Counted from the stretch's first letter, positions 1-14,233 are shown. The stretch is DNA of 64,000 nt from Apostichopus japonicus (GCF_037975245.1 NC_092563.1:15260094-15324093); one strand, 5' to 3'. Notes: generated by a model from the sequence alone, not told the origin. Program-made: numbers and translations.

Positions 1-3000
1 GTACATACTATAATACCATGTGCGATAGTGTTTATCCCTGTTGGCCTTCTAAAGTAACTGACTGGTAATTAATAACCTATGGTTACTCAGTTAATTGCAA
101 TAACAAGTGTGCCCCAATTCTTTAAATGCAAAGTAGACTACATGACCTATAATTGGTACATACAGTATGCTACGAATGCACATGGGACATCTTCTTGAGA
201 AGTGTCTCGTTTAAAGCTGCCTTTTTTAGTCGATTCTGATAAGTGTTTCAAGGACTTTGCATAATTGATTCACATACTGTAGTAATGTGGTTCAATAACT
301 TGATTTGTGGTAACATTTTATTTCAAATTCGTCCTGAAAAATTTGAAACTTTGAAAGTTATGTTTAGCATGTGATTAATAGTACAGTGAAAAAGTGCTTG
401 GCTGACCAGAATTATAATATCAAATGTAATAATAATTAATTAATTGCTTAACTCTTCATTAAGAATAATTAGAAGGGTATCTTAGTTGGATCAATTGTAA
501 TCTTTGTCTCGTATAAATTCTCAGTGGATATGGAAAGTCGGCAACCATCTCAAAAATAAGCTGTTTAATAGCTCTATGCCGTCCACAATAGCCTAGATAT
601 CCAAGAATCCCACAAAATTAAGCAATCAAAGTGTAAGATTGAAAATGTTGATTTTTCAGCATGAAACGATAAGTTTAACCAAATACTAAACTGTGTTTAG
701 GACAGTATATATTCTCTTTTTAACAAAAACCACAATATTGGACCTACTAGGAAGATTCGTACAGTACATCTAGGGAGATGTACCCCACATGTATAAAGTG
801 TACTTTAATATGTACATATAGTACCAGGTTAAACTCATTGATAAATTAAATTGCAAGAATTCTCCATAAGCTCTGACAGTGTACTATCCTCTCTATTTAT
901 GCCTCGTACTCCACGATGATGATGATGATGATGGTGACACATCGTAAGGTATAAAACGCTTCCCCATAAATTCAGTCTGGCTACAAGAGATGACATATGA
1001 TTTACGTTGCTACGTAAGGTTATATTACATGGCGGATATTGGTCTGTAGTCTGGGCACATATCACACAGGGAAGGGACATGACGTGATTTCCTTCCCTTC
1101 GGACATCCTATTGTGTTTGAGGTCACAGTTACTCTTTGGTGATCGGTCTCCACCATGAGGTTGGTATGTGTGGTATGCCATGTATGCTTGAGGGGTTGGA
1201 CCCATATATGGGATCTAGTTAACCATATTGGGAAAGTGCATGTAGGAGCCTATGTGTGTGTGTGTATATGCCATGCATATGTTTTGTTGGTGAGAAGACT
1301 GGTTTAAGTCATTCGCTGACATGTAACAGCACGTGTGGATCACTAGTACTGTACATACATATCGCACTGTGTGTAAGTTACACAGAACACAGGGTTAACC
1401 GTCACAAGATACAGAATGTGACGTCTTATGGTGTCTGTCGTATCAATGAGTGAAGTATATATAAGCGTACATGCAGAACGTGTTAAGAAACACCTTGTTT
1501 TATTTCTTTATTTAGTGTAGTTTTCAATTGCTTAGTTTCTCTAAATATATCACTTCCCAGTCATCGTAATTTCTGTGTTGCACATATTGGAAGATTGTTA
1601 CGTAATCCTACCTTGCACTCTATGCAAGGTGCTATTGTTCAAAAATTGTGACTACGCAGCCACGGTACATGGATGGTTCATGTACTGTATTGATTGCCTA
1701 CAGCGGTTTGCAATATATTGCAAACCATGGCAGAGTACAGAGCATCATAACTTATACCAAACATAATGCTACAACATATATCAGTTGGTCTGAAGATGAA
1801 TTTTGAAATGGTACAGATGGCATTTGTGTTGCTTTTACAGCTAAATTTAGGTTCAACCGCTAAAGTATATTTGTTACAAACTTTTATAATCACTACACTA
1901 AAATATGTACCTGAGAACCTAATGCAGTGATTCAACCAACCCACCAAAAATTTATAACAGAACTCATAAGGTATAAACTGGAAGAGTATTCAATTGATTC
2001 AAACAACAAACATTACACACTACATTTGTTGAACACAAAATGTTCTCTGACTATGTTGTGGATAAGTTGTTATTGTTGGGTGCAGTTAAATGGTACAACC
2101 ATATCTTATTGATTATCTAGATTGGGGTGTAGCCTATCGTGTGTGAATTTTTCGATGCTTTGGTGGGACGAGCATGCACAAAGTACTTTTACAAAACTCA
2201 AAGCAGAACCCACCTTTAAGAAATAGCTTGTGAACAAGTCTGTCATTAAATATCTAAAACCCTCCATTCTTGTCAAAAATTAACATATCTTGGAAGTAGA
2301 TTTAATTTCCTTTGTCTCATTACTTAAATGGTATTTTTCATTGGCTCCCTTTACAAATCTTTCACTGCTACAAAGATCTGTTACCCTAGATACTGAAACA
2401 GAATGTCAAAGCAGGAACTGAACACTCTCATCACCTTCATTCATTTAATAAACTAATAGGAATCTGAAATTGACTTGAATTGGCAGCTGTTTCATCGAGA
2501 AACAAGGAAAAATAGTCTTCATTTAGCTATATTTAGCAGTGATTGATGTTATTGAATCTTGCCTTTTTCCCTTGTTCCTTTTTTCCCTTGTTCCTTTTTC
2601 TTGGTCCGTTTGACACAATTTCATAAACAAGCTTGAGGGGATATATTACAAGTGTACTCGTATTTTGCCAGTTTAAACGATTAAATCATTTTTGTTGTTG
2701 AATTTATGACCATTATTTAGAGCGAAAGAGAGTGATCATGCAAGTATTATTAGTGCTGGATCAATTGTCAGCTGGTGTCGGTGAAGAATGTAGAAATTAC
2801 GGAACTTTTGCAGTGATTTTCTAGCAATTTGATGAATTTTTTTTTTTTAAATTTATTTATTTATATTTTTTTTATTGAGCCTCAATGTGAAGATAATCTG
2901 TGTTTGTATTTAGTGTATGCAACGTAGCTGAGTCATGATCGACCAGTGACAGTGAACTTACTAGTCATCCTCCCACATGCGGTATTTGTTGAAATTATGT

Positions 3001-6000
3001 GTGTACACGGTACAGCGAGTCGAGACAAACAAGGCTTTAAAGGGATGTGCTGGTGGCAGGCAATGTAACACGTTATTTAAAGAGAATAACATTTTGCCAG
3101 ATTAATCGAGATACGGTTAATTGATTGTAACCGATTTGTAACGAAATGCTATAGTAAGATGATGTGGTTTGGACCTAAAAATTTTATCAAGCAATGACAT
3201 TCAGTCACTACTGGAATGTATCTCTTTATTGTGTAGCAACCAGTGACAGGCATTGGAGGTTGTACTGAGAGGGTAGCGGATACCTTTAGTACATATGGTG
3301 TACAGGTATTCATATTTCGATTGTTTGGATAGAAAACCAATGCTAGGTATGTTTCAGCATATATGCAATATGTAGTGCTCAATGAAGCATCTTTCTTAGG
3401 AGTCAGGAGTTTTGTTTTCCACATCTACCGAGCACTGGTCAAAATTAGAATTCCCATTGAACATACTAAGACAGCTCCCAGGACCTTCCAAACATATTTA
3501 CCAAATGACGGTCAGTGAGTGAGAAATTATTGAATTTGATTTCGATCCTGCACATTTAGGCACCTGGTCATTTTTTTCATAGTACTAATTAAAAGTGCAA
3601 CTGAAAGTGAATTTTAAGATGTGAAAAAGTTTGGACTTTTTACTTAATTCAGTACTTGAAGTGATACTTGATTAGTAAAACTACTGTATCAGGATCTGTA
3701 ATATTATTAATTGCATTCATTTAGTATCGAACAGAAAGTGAAGCTTTTAACAAAATTAACTAAAGATGGTTTTAAAAAAATTGATAAAAAAACAGATACA
3801 TTATAATTAGTATCAGAACTACCTTTTAATGATCTCGACAATATGTAAATAAAATACTGAACGATTGATGTTAGATGCACAGTTTACATTTTACTTTCAT
3901 GAATATGTCATACTCATTATATTAAAACCTACAGTAGTAAATCTGTAACCATACAATTCCACGCCAAACCCCCCTCCCTTTTCCTCCCCCTCCATTCACT
4001 TCCCTTCCCTGCTTAGTTACAATTATAACTTGAAGTCAGCGCATGATGTTATATGCATTAAAGACTAGAATAGTCCAAGGAAAATATTAATATCAGAAAT
4101 AATGCATCAAAACAAAAGAAAAAAACATAAGGTGACTCTCTCTGCATGCATTAATCATATCAATAGAAATGTCATGAGCTGATTCACAGAAGAATGAAAA
4201 GCATGAGCCTTCTCTCTGTCCAGATACGATATTTGTTTTCAAATTATCCCATTGAATTATTCTGTCGATCAACTGAGGAGTCATTTGGTATTGATATACC
4301 CTGTACGTGCATATATCCATCCACGAAGACTTGCAAGTTCTTTGGGCAAGGTTACCCATTACGTTGGATTTTTGAGGATGCAATCTGATGCCGTTCTCAA
4401 CCGGAACAACCCTGCCAGCATTTTCATAAAGTAACCATTTTGACAACAACAACAAAATAGAAAAAAAAGAAGAAGAAAAAAGGAAAAAAAAGAGAAGAAG
4501 CTAGATGGCCAAACTTGTTATGGAAAGCCCCCTCACCCCCCCCCCTTATAAAAGAAAAAGAAAAAAAACAACTCCAACCGATGCATCGCTGCCGAGTAAA
4601 TTCCAATCTTGCGTCGCCTCGCAGCGATCTCCCCCTTTCTAAATAAATCAGACTAGAATAAAAACTAATTTCTGGAGATGAAACGTAAATTGCAGAATAA
4701 TTTTGTCGTGTTCAAAATACGGCAGTTTTCCTAGATTCCTAGAGTCTGGAACTTTAGGCGACAAGTTACCCAAACTCGCAAAGAACGTGTCATGTTAATT
4801 GTAAAAACGAGAGTGTTTTACTGATGCAATCATTCCTTTTCTACTTTCTTCTCGGCATTCTCACGATTCTGATTCTGATAGCAATATCCATGAGAGAGAT
4901 TTCTCCCATTTAGGAATTTTGTGAGTTTTTTTTTTTCTCGCCCAATTTATAGAGAGAGAGCAAAAAAGCAAGTACTTTAATTAGCAATTAGGAAATTTAT
5001 GTGTCACAGCTAAGTTTGAAAGAAAAACAAACAAAAAAACAGTCACTTGATAATTAAGTCAAGTACTGTAACACCTACTGTTAGAGACTTAATGCCATGA
5101 TGACGTGAAAGTTGAGTCGTTTCATGTTTTCTTGCAAACCATTGCTAATTGAGCTCAGAGGACTCATCAGAGATAAAAATGCTCATCTCACTCTGGTAGA
5201 CAGTAACTGTGGTTTAATTTATTCGGCATATTAATTCATGACTGCTTTACAACACAAAACATGTTTACACTTCAAGTTTTCAACTGATCAATTACCAACA
5301 TTGTCAAAATTTTCAATATTGCGTCTACTATCAGTGTTAAAATGTTTCCATTTAATTTGATGTCTCAGAGAGCTCTGTAAAATGCATCAAGTTGTAGCTA
5401 CAATAATACTCGTCAAATTTTGAACATAATTCAGCATTCTAGCAACTTTTGCGGCATTTATGATATATATAGTTTAAAAAAGTTTCCCAAAAACGTACGG
5501 CCCACAATCTTGGATACGCTGTCCCTTAGTTAAAGGGTGTGAAGACTCGCGCACAAAGAAACGTCTAATGCCGTTAATCTGACCTAGTTTCGAATGAGGT
5601 GTAACAGAAGTGTTAGACACCACCATCGATCCCGGAAAATACACACACAGCTTGCTACCGTCGGTAATTAGACACTAGTGTACAGTCAGTACATACAGCT
5701 ACAATACCCACAATACAGTGTACATAGCAGGGATGGACATCTCAGGTCTAGATAAAAGATAACAAGGTATCACGTTTCATTACTGTCTGCATTTTTGTAG
5801 CGACACGAACAAAACGTCACTTGCAAGCAACAGAAAGTTAACTTTTTCAGATGGCGGCACGCGGCTTGGGGCGAGTCTTCAATGCCTTTAAGGCCTTACG
5901 CTGAAATACGGTACCTGTAGGATGTTCACATCAAACGTCAGGAAATGGAGTGAAACTGCCTGACACATGTATGCTCATCTGAATGCACAGGACCAAGTAA

Positions 6001-7593
6001 CTCTAAAAACAGGAAGGAAGCAATCATAAGGTACTGTAATTCTATCCGCATGAAGATCGAACCGCGACAGGAATCACCGAAACCAAGAAAGGAAAATGAA
6101 AGAAAGATGAATTATTAGAGGTACGAAGAGGATGATGGTTAGCTGTATTAATATACTCCGAGTAAGGTTACCTAAATCAATTGTTGATCTTATTTAAGAA
6201 TCTAAAAGCTTTTACAGGTTGACGATATAACCTCCCCCCTCCCCCCCCCCCCCAGAGAAGAGAAAAATATGCTTGAATGGTGAAATTATGATACGTACAG
6301 TACATGTTCAGTTTTTCAAATTTGGTGACAATGATTTAGAGGCTAGGATGCATGCAGGGTGGAGCAGGGAGGATGTCGAGGAGGATGGAGGAGAGCGGGA
6401 TGTCCAGATGATTTAAAGAACCGCTCATTCAGTCAGCTAGCAGTACCATCTCCATCACTTCTTCTTGCTTGGTATTCCAGTTACATAAATTTTGGAGGAA
6501 ATATTAACAACAACATCATACCAAAATATAATCACAAACATTTATTCACACAGAAACAATGCACCGTACCGTATACATGTATATTTTTGCTCAAATTATG
6601 CCTCATACTTTACTGGTATATTTCCCAAGAGTTTTTGTAAAATTTGTTTTTCCAACCTCGCAGTCTCTTTCTCTCTGTGTCTCTCCGATATATTTGTCAC
6701 GGTTGTGATCCTTTTTAAGCAACCAGCAATTTTATTTTTGCATTAATTTTCACTTTTTGGAGTAATTCATAAGCTTTAAAGTGATTAAATATAGACGAAG
6801 CAACTTTCCAAATAATTGCTTAGGGCCCCATAGGAGAGAGGCTAGGGAGTACGGTGTTTGAGGAGGGAAGAAGAAGCTATCGCTACCAATGCAGATCCAG
6901 TCGGCTGTTTGTCGATGTTGTGTCACTCCCGGCCGTTCTGGAAATTGCATCTGCAGGCCTCATTATGGATAACGTTTTCAAAACTAAATTCGGGTGGCAT
7001 GTACGCTCTTGGCATAAAAGCCTGAACTGAAGGGGAGGGAAGTGGTCAATGAGATTTTGAAGATGGTTTGGAGGGATGATGGCATGCTGTTGGCATGACG
7101 ACAACCATTCATTTTCTAATAATCGGGATGATGATTTAATCACCCAGGATGTGACATAGGCTAGAGTGTGTTGTTAACTGCTGTTTCCTTCTACGTCCAG
7201 TAATCGTAGAGCTACATAGGTTGTTGATCTGAATTTTACGGGCTGTGGATGATCAATATGATGGGGAAGCTGAGGAACCGATTTGGCTTCGAGCTATATT
7301 TTTCACTCGGGTTGTAATGTATTAACTGCAGTGTTGTGATAAATGACGAAGCTAGGTAATATATTACACATAATTGGATATACCCCCTCATTTAATATGA
7401 GATCTATGTCTTAAAAATATATATATTTTTTTACCCCTAATTGCAGTTATTAATCATTTAATCCAAATACAATGTGTTTCCCTCAAATATGATGTTTTGT
7501 AGCATAATTTACAAACCTCATAGCCTGCTTTTATTACCATGGCAGAGTTAGTGGATTATATTATGGTCACAGCTTTAAGTATTTAAGTATTTC
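1..7593. other. Non-coding, presumed upstream intron or intergenic DNA
   Basis: AT-rich DNA without a recognisable exon. Open frames are short, have no domain and no good splice context. Poly-A/T and poly-C tracts occur (for example near 2840 and 6236). Because the junctophilin exon at 17468 needs an upstream donor, this stretch is probably intron, but I see no direct proof. Confidence 0.4.
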
Positions 7594-7699
7594 AGATCCT
7601 CCTGCAATCAGGAACTCGCAAAGAAGCCTCAATGTCTTATCATAGCCGCAAGCTGATCAAAATCAGTCTATTAGTTTCATATTTAACGTCCATGATTAG
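7594..7699 (-). repeat. tRNA-derived SINE family A, 5'-truncated copy
   Basis: About 105 bp match the 3' part of the full copies at 10262-10515 and 35562-35780. Shared blocks include GATCCTCCTGCAA, a diverged AAGAAGCCTCA block and TTTAACGTCCATGATT. The tRNA-like head is missing, as expected for a truncated insertion. Confidence 0.7.
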
Positions 7700-10261
7700 G
7701 TCCCAGTTGTCTCTATCTCTCTCTCTTTTTCCAAAAAAAGATTCATCTCTAAAGGAAAGATCAAAGCCAAGCAACACTCTTGTAGTGAAGATGCTTATAA
7801 TGATGAACAATTCCATAAAACAGATTAATAAAATTAGATTCTATTCGGAAATGTCAAATCCTGTAAAATGTTCCATCATAGTAGACCGATAATGATATCA
7901 TCAAGTCTAAAATAGACAAACCAGAACTGCTTCTGTTTCAATGTTAAATTGAAATTCGGTTAATGACTCTCTTAATATTTCATTTGACTGATAAAGATGG
8001 TGTATATTACAAAACAAAACATTGATAGAGTGATTTGTGAAGATTTTAACCTTTCTTCTTAATACTGCAATCGGCTTAAATAGCAAGATTATTTTACTAA
8101 AAATAGAGATTTTACTCACAGCGGCAACAACAATTAAATTGCAAATAATAAACATGGCCTCTCTGACATGGCTTCTTTAGACCAATTGAAGAAGATGATA
8201 GCTGTTTGTGGTAGTTATTCATTTATTCCAAGCATCTTTCTCTCATAAAATAAAGATGATGGGTTCAGCTGTGTTCTTTTTAATGTCATCCTCTGAAGGT
8301 ATGGAATTTATACAAGTTTATCCCCATGAAAAACAGGGCCATGAAAGGATCATGCATGTTCTAATGGTTTTTTAAGTCTATTTTCAGACTTTGACATTTG
8401 TGGTAGGAACAATTTCATGAGCTACAGGGAATGTATAGCCAATTCACTCTCACAGATGATCTGATTTTAACGCCATTTGAAAAGAAACAAATTTTGTCTC
8501 CTGTTGCCCCCCCCCCCCCAATATCCCCTGGAGGTTTGCATCTTAAAATTGTTTCTTGTGCAGTAGTAAATTACTAATTTAAGCAAATAATTTTATAAAA
8601 CTCACATTCAGTGTGTTTATATGAACTTTTAAAAGCAGATATCCAAAAGAGATTGTCCCACTTTTGGCAACAAAAATATATTGTCCTGCACGAAAACTAA
8701 ATTCACTTGTTTTTCTAAAGGTCTCTGTGACGTTCAAATATATCAGTTTCTTAAGAAGCGTGACATCATCGTTTTCAACACACATACATATGATTGAATT
8801 GTTTATAAGGTTTAGTGAGTTAACTTTTCTAATAATAATTCTAATAATTAAAAGTATCCTCTTAGCTAGAATTGCTTGAAAGTTTGCACCATATGCAACA
8901 GTCGGTTAGGGTCACCAGAGTCATAGCTGCACAGTAGATATTGCAAGCAAACACAGTTGATATGATATAGACATCAAGTACTTTAGTATGATGAAATCAA
9001 GTGGTAAAATGTTGTTGTTGTACCCGCTTCCATGAACTTTTATCCCGGATGTTGGCAAAGAGCGCTGAATTTGTATTCTAGGCAAATCCTTAATCCCTTG
9101 AGCTACTTTGCCAAGAAAAAAAAAAGTGACCTCCATTTCCTTTCCCACAAATAGTCAGATGTTTTTAGTCTTCAATTTGTGTTTTTTCCTTTCCACTCTC
9201 CATATAGTAGTGGAGAATCTTGTGTTATATCCTATATCTACATATATACATATACATACATACATACATATGATGATCGAACCTATCAGTAGTACGGATG
9301 AGAGATTGCTTCTCTCAAAATTCACGTGGGTGTCAGGAGCTTCTCGAGTTGCAGTAATCTGAATAAGGGAGAGGAATCTGTAGTTCCAGTATTAGGGAAC
9401 TTGTATATTAAATGAAAGACAGCTATATTTGACATGGAGCAGTCTCGAAGACGATCGCTATTTCGCCACCCCCCCCCAAACCTTAATTGTGCTAAAAGTT
9501 TGCTTAAACGGTTCATGATTCCTCTCCCGGCCATGCTATCATAGAGAAGAAGGTTCCATGTTAAATTGGACAATTAAATGTCTCAGGTGTAGGAGGAAAC
9601 AAATATAATAACGCTAGGAGGGTGGTCTATAATACCTGTAGAAGTTTGAGCCTGGGCGACCAGTATTTGTATTTCTAGCATATTAGGAGGCAGTAGTGAT
9701 GGCCTTGAAGGCAGCTCTGATTGCCATGGCAAAATCCTAGATGCTAGGTACCGTGTGCTTACATAACTCACATAAATTGTAAGTTTTGGCATCACTGGAG
9801 ACAGCAGATTTTGAATGCATTAATAATTACGATGCTTTCCAAAATTAAGGATGGCAAATACAGTGGGTAAGGACACTGGACTTCAGTATAATCCTGAGGC
9901 CACTAGTTCAAATCCAGTTGCACCCTCAAAACTTCCTTAAATATGCTCTTTCAAAATCTGTTTAGCACTATTCAATTGTTGATTTACCCACCAATTTTCA
10001 TAATACTGAAATCAAATCTAGGCCCTATTTCACCAATAGGCACAGAGACACAATCGTGACTATACCTAGCCTACTTTGCATATAAAACTTGGGACATTCA
10101 GGGAATAATTTAGTGTTTTAATTTCTTTGTAATAGTTTTGATGGTTCTGAACTTTTGTCCCACTCGTATAAAATACTAGATTGTACTTGTGTACACAAAA
10201 CTGCTGTTCGTCTTAAATTTCATTCGTATAGCGATTTGATGACTTTGCATGGCATTTTGCA
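7700..10261. other. Non-coding stretch, nothing recognised
   Basis: AT-rich sequence with a short CATA repeat near 9255-9270. No gene, RNA or mobile element could be identified. Confidence 0.4.
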
Positions 10262-10515
10262 AGGCGGAGTGTATAGCCTAGTGGTTAACGCCGGCGTCTC
10301 CCAGTCATGAGATCCCCGGTTCGATTCCCCGCCGACAGCAATGTGTGTCGTCTGGCAAGGGTGTTGTTCAATAACAACTTCCTGACATGGACGTTAAATG
10401 AATGTGTGCCGAGAGATTGGCTTCGGTCAGCTTGCGAGTCAATAAGCCTCCATGGCTTCTTTCGCGAGTTCCTGCTTGCGGGAAGATCACATATACATAC
10501 ATACATACATACATT
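10262..10515 (+). mobile_element. tRNA-derived SINE family A, full-length copy
   Basis: The head carries a pol III A box (TAGCCTAGTGGTTAACGCC) and a B box (GGTTCGATTCC) at the spacing of a tRNA. A tRNA-unrelated body of about 150 bp follows (with CTTCCTGACATGGACGTTAAA, CGGTCAGCTTGCGAGT and GAGTTCCTGCTTGCGGG), and a (CATA)n tail ends near 10515. The body recurs in reverse orientation at 7594-7699 and 35562-35780, so this is a dispersed family and not a tRNA gene. I cannot name the family. Confidence 0.85.
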
Positions 10516-10673
10516 TTACGAGGCATACCGTATAGATTATTCGCCTGACCTTTTGTTATTTTTTGTAGCTGGTAAGGTGATTTAATCACCAGTTATTTGG
10601 AACCATTTCATGAGATGTAATGCTTCCTAGCAGTCATGAAAACATTGCTCTGTTCAGAGCAAAACGTTTAATG

Positions 10674-10945
10674 GCAGTACGTCGGGCGGTCTTCTGAGGC
10701 AACCAGATTTGTATCTGCATAACCAAAATCAGCTGTGGAGGTTGTCCGGTCGACAACTAGTTGTTTATCCCCGGAAAAGGGTGAAATGATAAATTGCTAG
10801 ATCATCATTTAAGCTGGTGTTCTATTCACCAAACCTACACATCTCTCCAACAGTGTACGAATTGGTCAATGTTGATTCACTACATCTTTCCGGATACCAA
10901 ATTTGTCGTTCGGACAACATGTCAGACCTGGTTGTCCTAGGGATG
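10674..10945. repeat. Diverged dispersed repeat, copy 1
   Basis: Shares ordered blocks with 12687-12885: AACCAAAATCAGCTGTGG, TGGTGTTCTATTCA and CCTGGTTGTCC. The intervening sequence has diverged. The type is unknown; it could be an old DNA element or SINE body. Confidence 0.55.
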
Positions 10946-11702
10946 CAGCCAGACAATAAATTCCTTGAAAGTTTGCCTTGCTATTATAGCTAAGTACTCA
11001 TCTTTTATATCTGATGAGAGATCCATTCTAGTTACAGTATGTCTTCCCAACTTTATACACATCCAAACACTATTTATACTAAGGTATAGATGATGTAAAT
11101 CAAATGTTAGGAGGCCTAAGTGCTTGTACATCTGAAAATAATTTATGGCTGCGATTTCTTCCAGGCAGTTTCATGTTTCTATGAAAATACTCTTAATTTA
11201 CCCAGATGAGTTTGTTTCTATATAAACCGTATCCATGGAAATATCATATACAAATTGGTTATTAGTGACAATTTTACCACCAAGAAACCCAATGCAAAAT
11301 TGCTTTGTAATAATAACAAGACCAAAAAAGTTGTTTTTAAATTAAATTTCACAGAACAAATCCAACGTTTTGTAGATCTGTGTTTTGAAATCAGTTTTGG
11401 TTGTTGTGATCATTTTCTCTATATTTGGGTCAAGCAATGGTATTGTTGTGGTCCCTAGAGATGTTCCCCTTGGGATACAGTATATGGCAATTAATATGCT
11501 TATAACGTTTTGAACATTAGTAGGTTTTTATTCCTGTACCTGAAGTTCAATAGTCATGCAATTTACAATTTTACAACATTTGACACCAATTTGATAAAAA
11601 TTATGGTGTCTTCGCTTATACACTTCTTTCTTTACAAAGAAATTCAGTAATGTATAGATATATTGGGTTGCTTATACATTTCTTTACAAAGAAAGTCCAG
11701 TA

Positions 11703-11704
<2 letters not shown>

Positions 11705-11752
<48 letters not shown>

Positions 11753-11799
11753 ACATATATATATATATACATATATATATTTATATTTATATATTTATA

Positions 11800-11851
<52 letters not shown>
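11705..11851. repeat. (TA)n microsatellite
   Basis: About 145 bp of nearly pure TA with TATATT and GTATAC variants. It adjoins the 3' side of the reverse-oriented SINE at 11852-11972 and probably grew from that element's tail. The related SINE copy at 12218 also has ATATAT at this edge. Confidence 0.9.
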
Positions 11852-11854
<3 letters not shown>

Positions 11855-11972
11855 GAAAATTGTAATGAGTTGGAAAATCAAGAACAGTGAAAAAACTTCC
11901 AGCCCTCATTGGGATTCGAACCCGGGCCTCCCGCTCTGTACGCGGACACCCTAACCACTAGGCTATGGACGC
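11852..11972 (-). mobile_element. tRNA-derived SINE family B, copy with tRNA head
   Basis: Read on the minus strand it starts with GTCCATAGCCTAGTGGTTAG (A box), then CGGGTTCGAATCCC (B box), then GAAGTTTTTTCACTGTTCTT and a TA-rich tail. The acceptor arms do not pair, so it is not a functional tRNA. The body is repeated at 12218-12304. Confidence 0.8.
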
Positions 11973-12217
11973 TGATTGTATGTCCAGTGGTTCGAAACCG
12001 GGAAGGAAGGTCGTAATTCCACTGTAGGCATTTGTCACCTGTATCTAACAATACTTAAGTTCTGTTTTTGGTGACATATTTTGCCTTACCCTAGAGATCA
12101 AACATGATGCTAACCAACTCGAAATCATTTGTGATTCCAAAAGCCCTATTTCGAAAGAGATACTTTGAACAGACTTTATGTTAATGAAATGGAGGTAAAT
12201 GACAAAGGCAAATGAAT

Positions 12218-12304
12218 ATATATAAATGAAAATCGTAATGAATTGGAAAATCAAGAACAGTGAAAAAACTTCCAGCCTCCACTGGGATTCGAACCCGGGC
12301 CTTA
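12218..12304 (-). repeat. tRNA-derived SINE family B, truncated copy
   Basis: Nearly identical to the neighbouring copy from the TA-rich tail through AATCAAGAACAGTGAAAAAA to the B box (GGATTCGAACCCGGGCC). The A-box end is missing. The two copies lie 245 bp apart in the same orientation. Confidence 0.8.
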
Positions 12305-12686
12305 ACAACTCAATTGCTATTGAACCATTACATTGCTTTAACTAACCTAATTGGTCAATACTGGTTATATCACTAAAATGCTATTCACATAACAATACCA
12401 TTTATACCAATATACTATATGCTAGGCCAAGTTGATGAATTAGTGTACTCCTGTTTGAACACACACCAAAAAAAGTTTTCAGTGTTCAGTGCTAGTATGG
12501 AAATATGCAAAGTAGAAGGTAAAAGTGAGATTTTTAGTATATAAACACACATGAAATTACCAATGAGAGTAAAATATTTACAGAATATATTCTAGAGCCA
12601 GAGCTACAGTTGGATAACCTTTTATTGACATTCTCTGTTTTACTCATCTTTCAACCTGGATACTTTGGTTGCAACGGCAAATTTTC

Positions 12687-12885
12687 AATGGTAGTCCGGA
12701 TGTCTGGTAGTCTGAGACGAACCTTCTTTTCAAACAACCAAAATCAGCTGTGGCAGTTTATATCAAATTCATATTGCATTGTAACTAGATACTGTATATA
12801 CTCCTAAATAGGTAAAATGATATTTGTTATCATTGCAATACTGGTGTTCTATTCAAACAATGTAATTAGGCCTGGTTGTCCAGGG
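12687..12885. repeat. Diverged dispersed repeat, copy 2
   Basis: Partner of 10674-10945, sharing AACCAAAATCAGCTGTGG and CTGGTGTTCTATTCA in the same order. Confidence 0.55.
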
Positions 12886-14233
12886 GAATACGAGAAAAAT
12901 ATCCTTAAAACTTGCAGTATGGTTCCCCTTTAAAGGCAAGTGTACGTTTGTATGTGTGTGTTGACTAAGCAGAGAAGCATTCCAGAGAGCATTTTAATCG
13001 CGCCTGATGTGAATATGTGTTGACAGCATACAGAGATAGCGTGGGCCATGTGACATATAAACATCCGTGTGTCGGGTTAGGACAGGCGCATATATATCGA
13101 GTAAGTCATGCCGCACAGTAGCCTACATATACATGTAGATCTACACACACATGGCTATAGGTTTTGTAATAAACACGTGTCCATTGACTATAGGCACTAG
13201 CTGAAGCTATACTGAAAAGTTAAATCATGACTTGTTTCAAGCATTAATGATAATGAGGAAACAAAAGCTAGGCTGTGTGCTTAAAATACTATTTAACACA
13301 CTGTGGACACTAATTGATATTACAGTATTTCCCTCTCTGATCATCTCTTACTTATCAGCTTATCTCCTACAGCCTACAGAAAATGCACTCCTATCTATCT
13401 AGCTTATATCAATTGTTATAAATTATTTTGCATTTCCCCCACCCCCCCCCACTTTTGGAGTGAATATTGTGTATGGTAGACAGGATAGTCATCTTCATCA
13501 GTAAATATTCAAACCAGTAAGCTTTGCGATTAACCATTCCATTTTTAATTATATATTCCGTTTAATTTTATATATATACTGTGTGTGACTATATGGACTC
13601 ATTATTATTCTGGTATATAGCCTTGCAACTTTATCTCTAAGCAAATGACCTACTGGTAATATTGAATCTTTAACTCCTGGTAATTCCCAACTCGGTTTAG
13701 TCCTCTGAAGTAACATGACCATGTTTTGATGGATAGGTTTCCATAAAGGCTTCCTCGTCCTCTTAGGTTTTTTTCCCTCCCTTCCTAAAATTGGCCCCAA
13801 GTGCATTGAAATGGTCGCAGATAAGGAGAGGTTGACGTAGATTTTCGCTGTGAGGATATCCACAAATCTCATCATTTCAGTCGGCTAAAATGTAGCAATT
13901 CTGTCAGGATCGGTTTCCGTTCACGGAAGGAGAAGCTTTGATTGGTCAGTAGGATCCCCATCCTGTGTACATTTGATCTGTCAATATAAGAAAGAACGGT
14001 TTCCAAAGAAATATAAACAGTGTCCTACAGAGTTAATTGTGGCAGGTTATAACTCACAGTAGCCTACTAATGCTGCTCATAATATGCACAAACAACTCTG
14101 AAAGCAACAGAAAGTCACCTTCGGGAAACTAAGAGTACTTTTTAATTGTAAGAAAAAATGTCAAAAAAAGAAAAGATATAATCTAAACTTGATGAAAATG
14201 TTCAGAAAGGTTGCATTTGTTTCTATAAGTCTT
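12886..14233. other. Non-coding stretch
   Basis: An open frame of 108 codons on the minus strand (13549-13875) has no recognisable domain and no convincing start or splice sites. A poly-C tract lies near 13437. Nothing else was identified. Confidence 0.4.

Noticed and set aside
901-935. Poly-His open frame
   Set aside because: Comes from a short GAT trinucleotide run; no gene context.
11900-11972. tRNA gene on the minus strand
   Set aside because: A and B boxes are present, but the acceptor arms do not pair and the body recurs as a SINE.
13549-13875. 108-codon open frame on the minus strand
   Set aside because: No domain, no conserved motif, no convincing start or splice sites, and only moderately long for AT-rich DNA.
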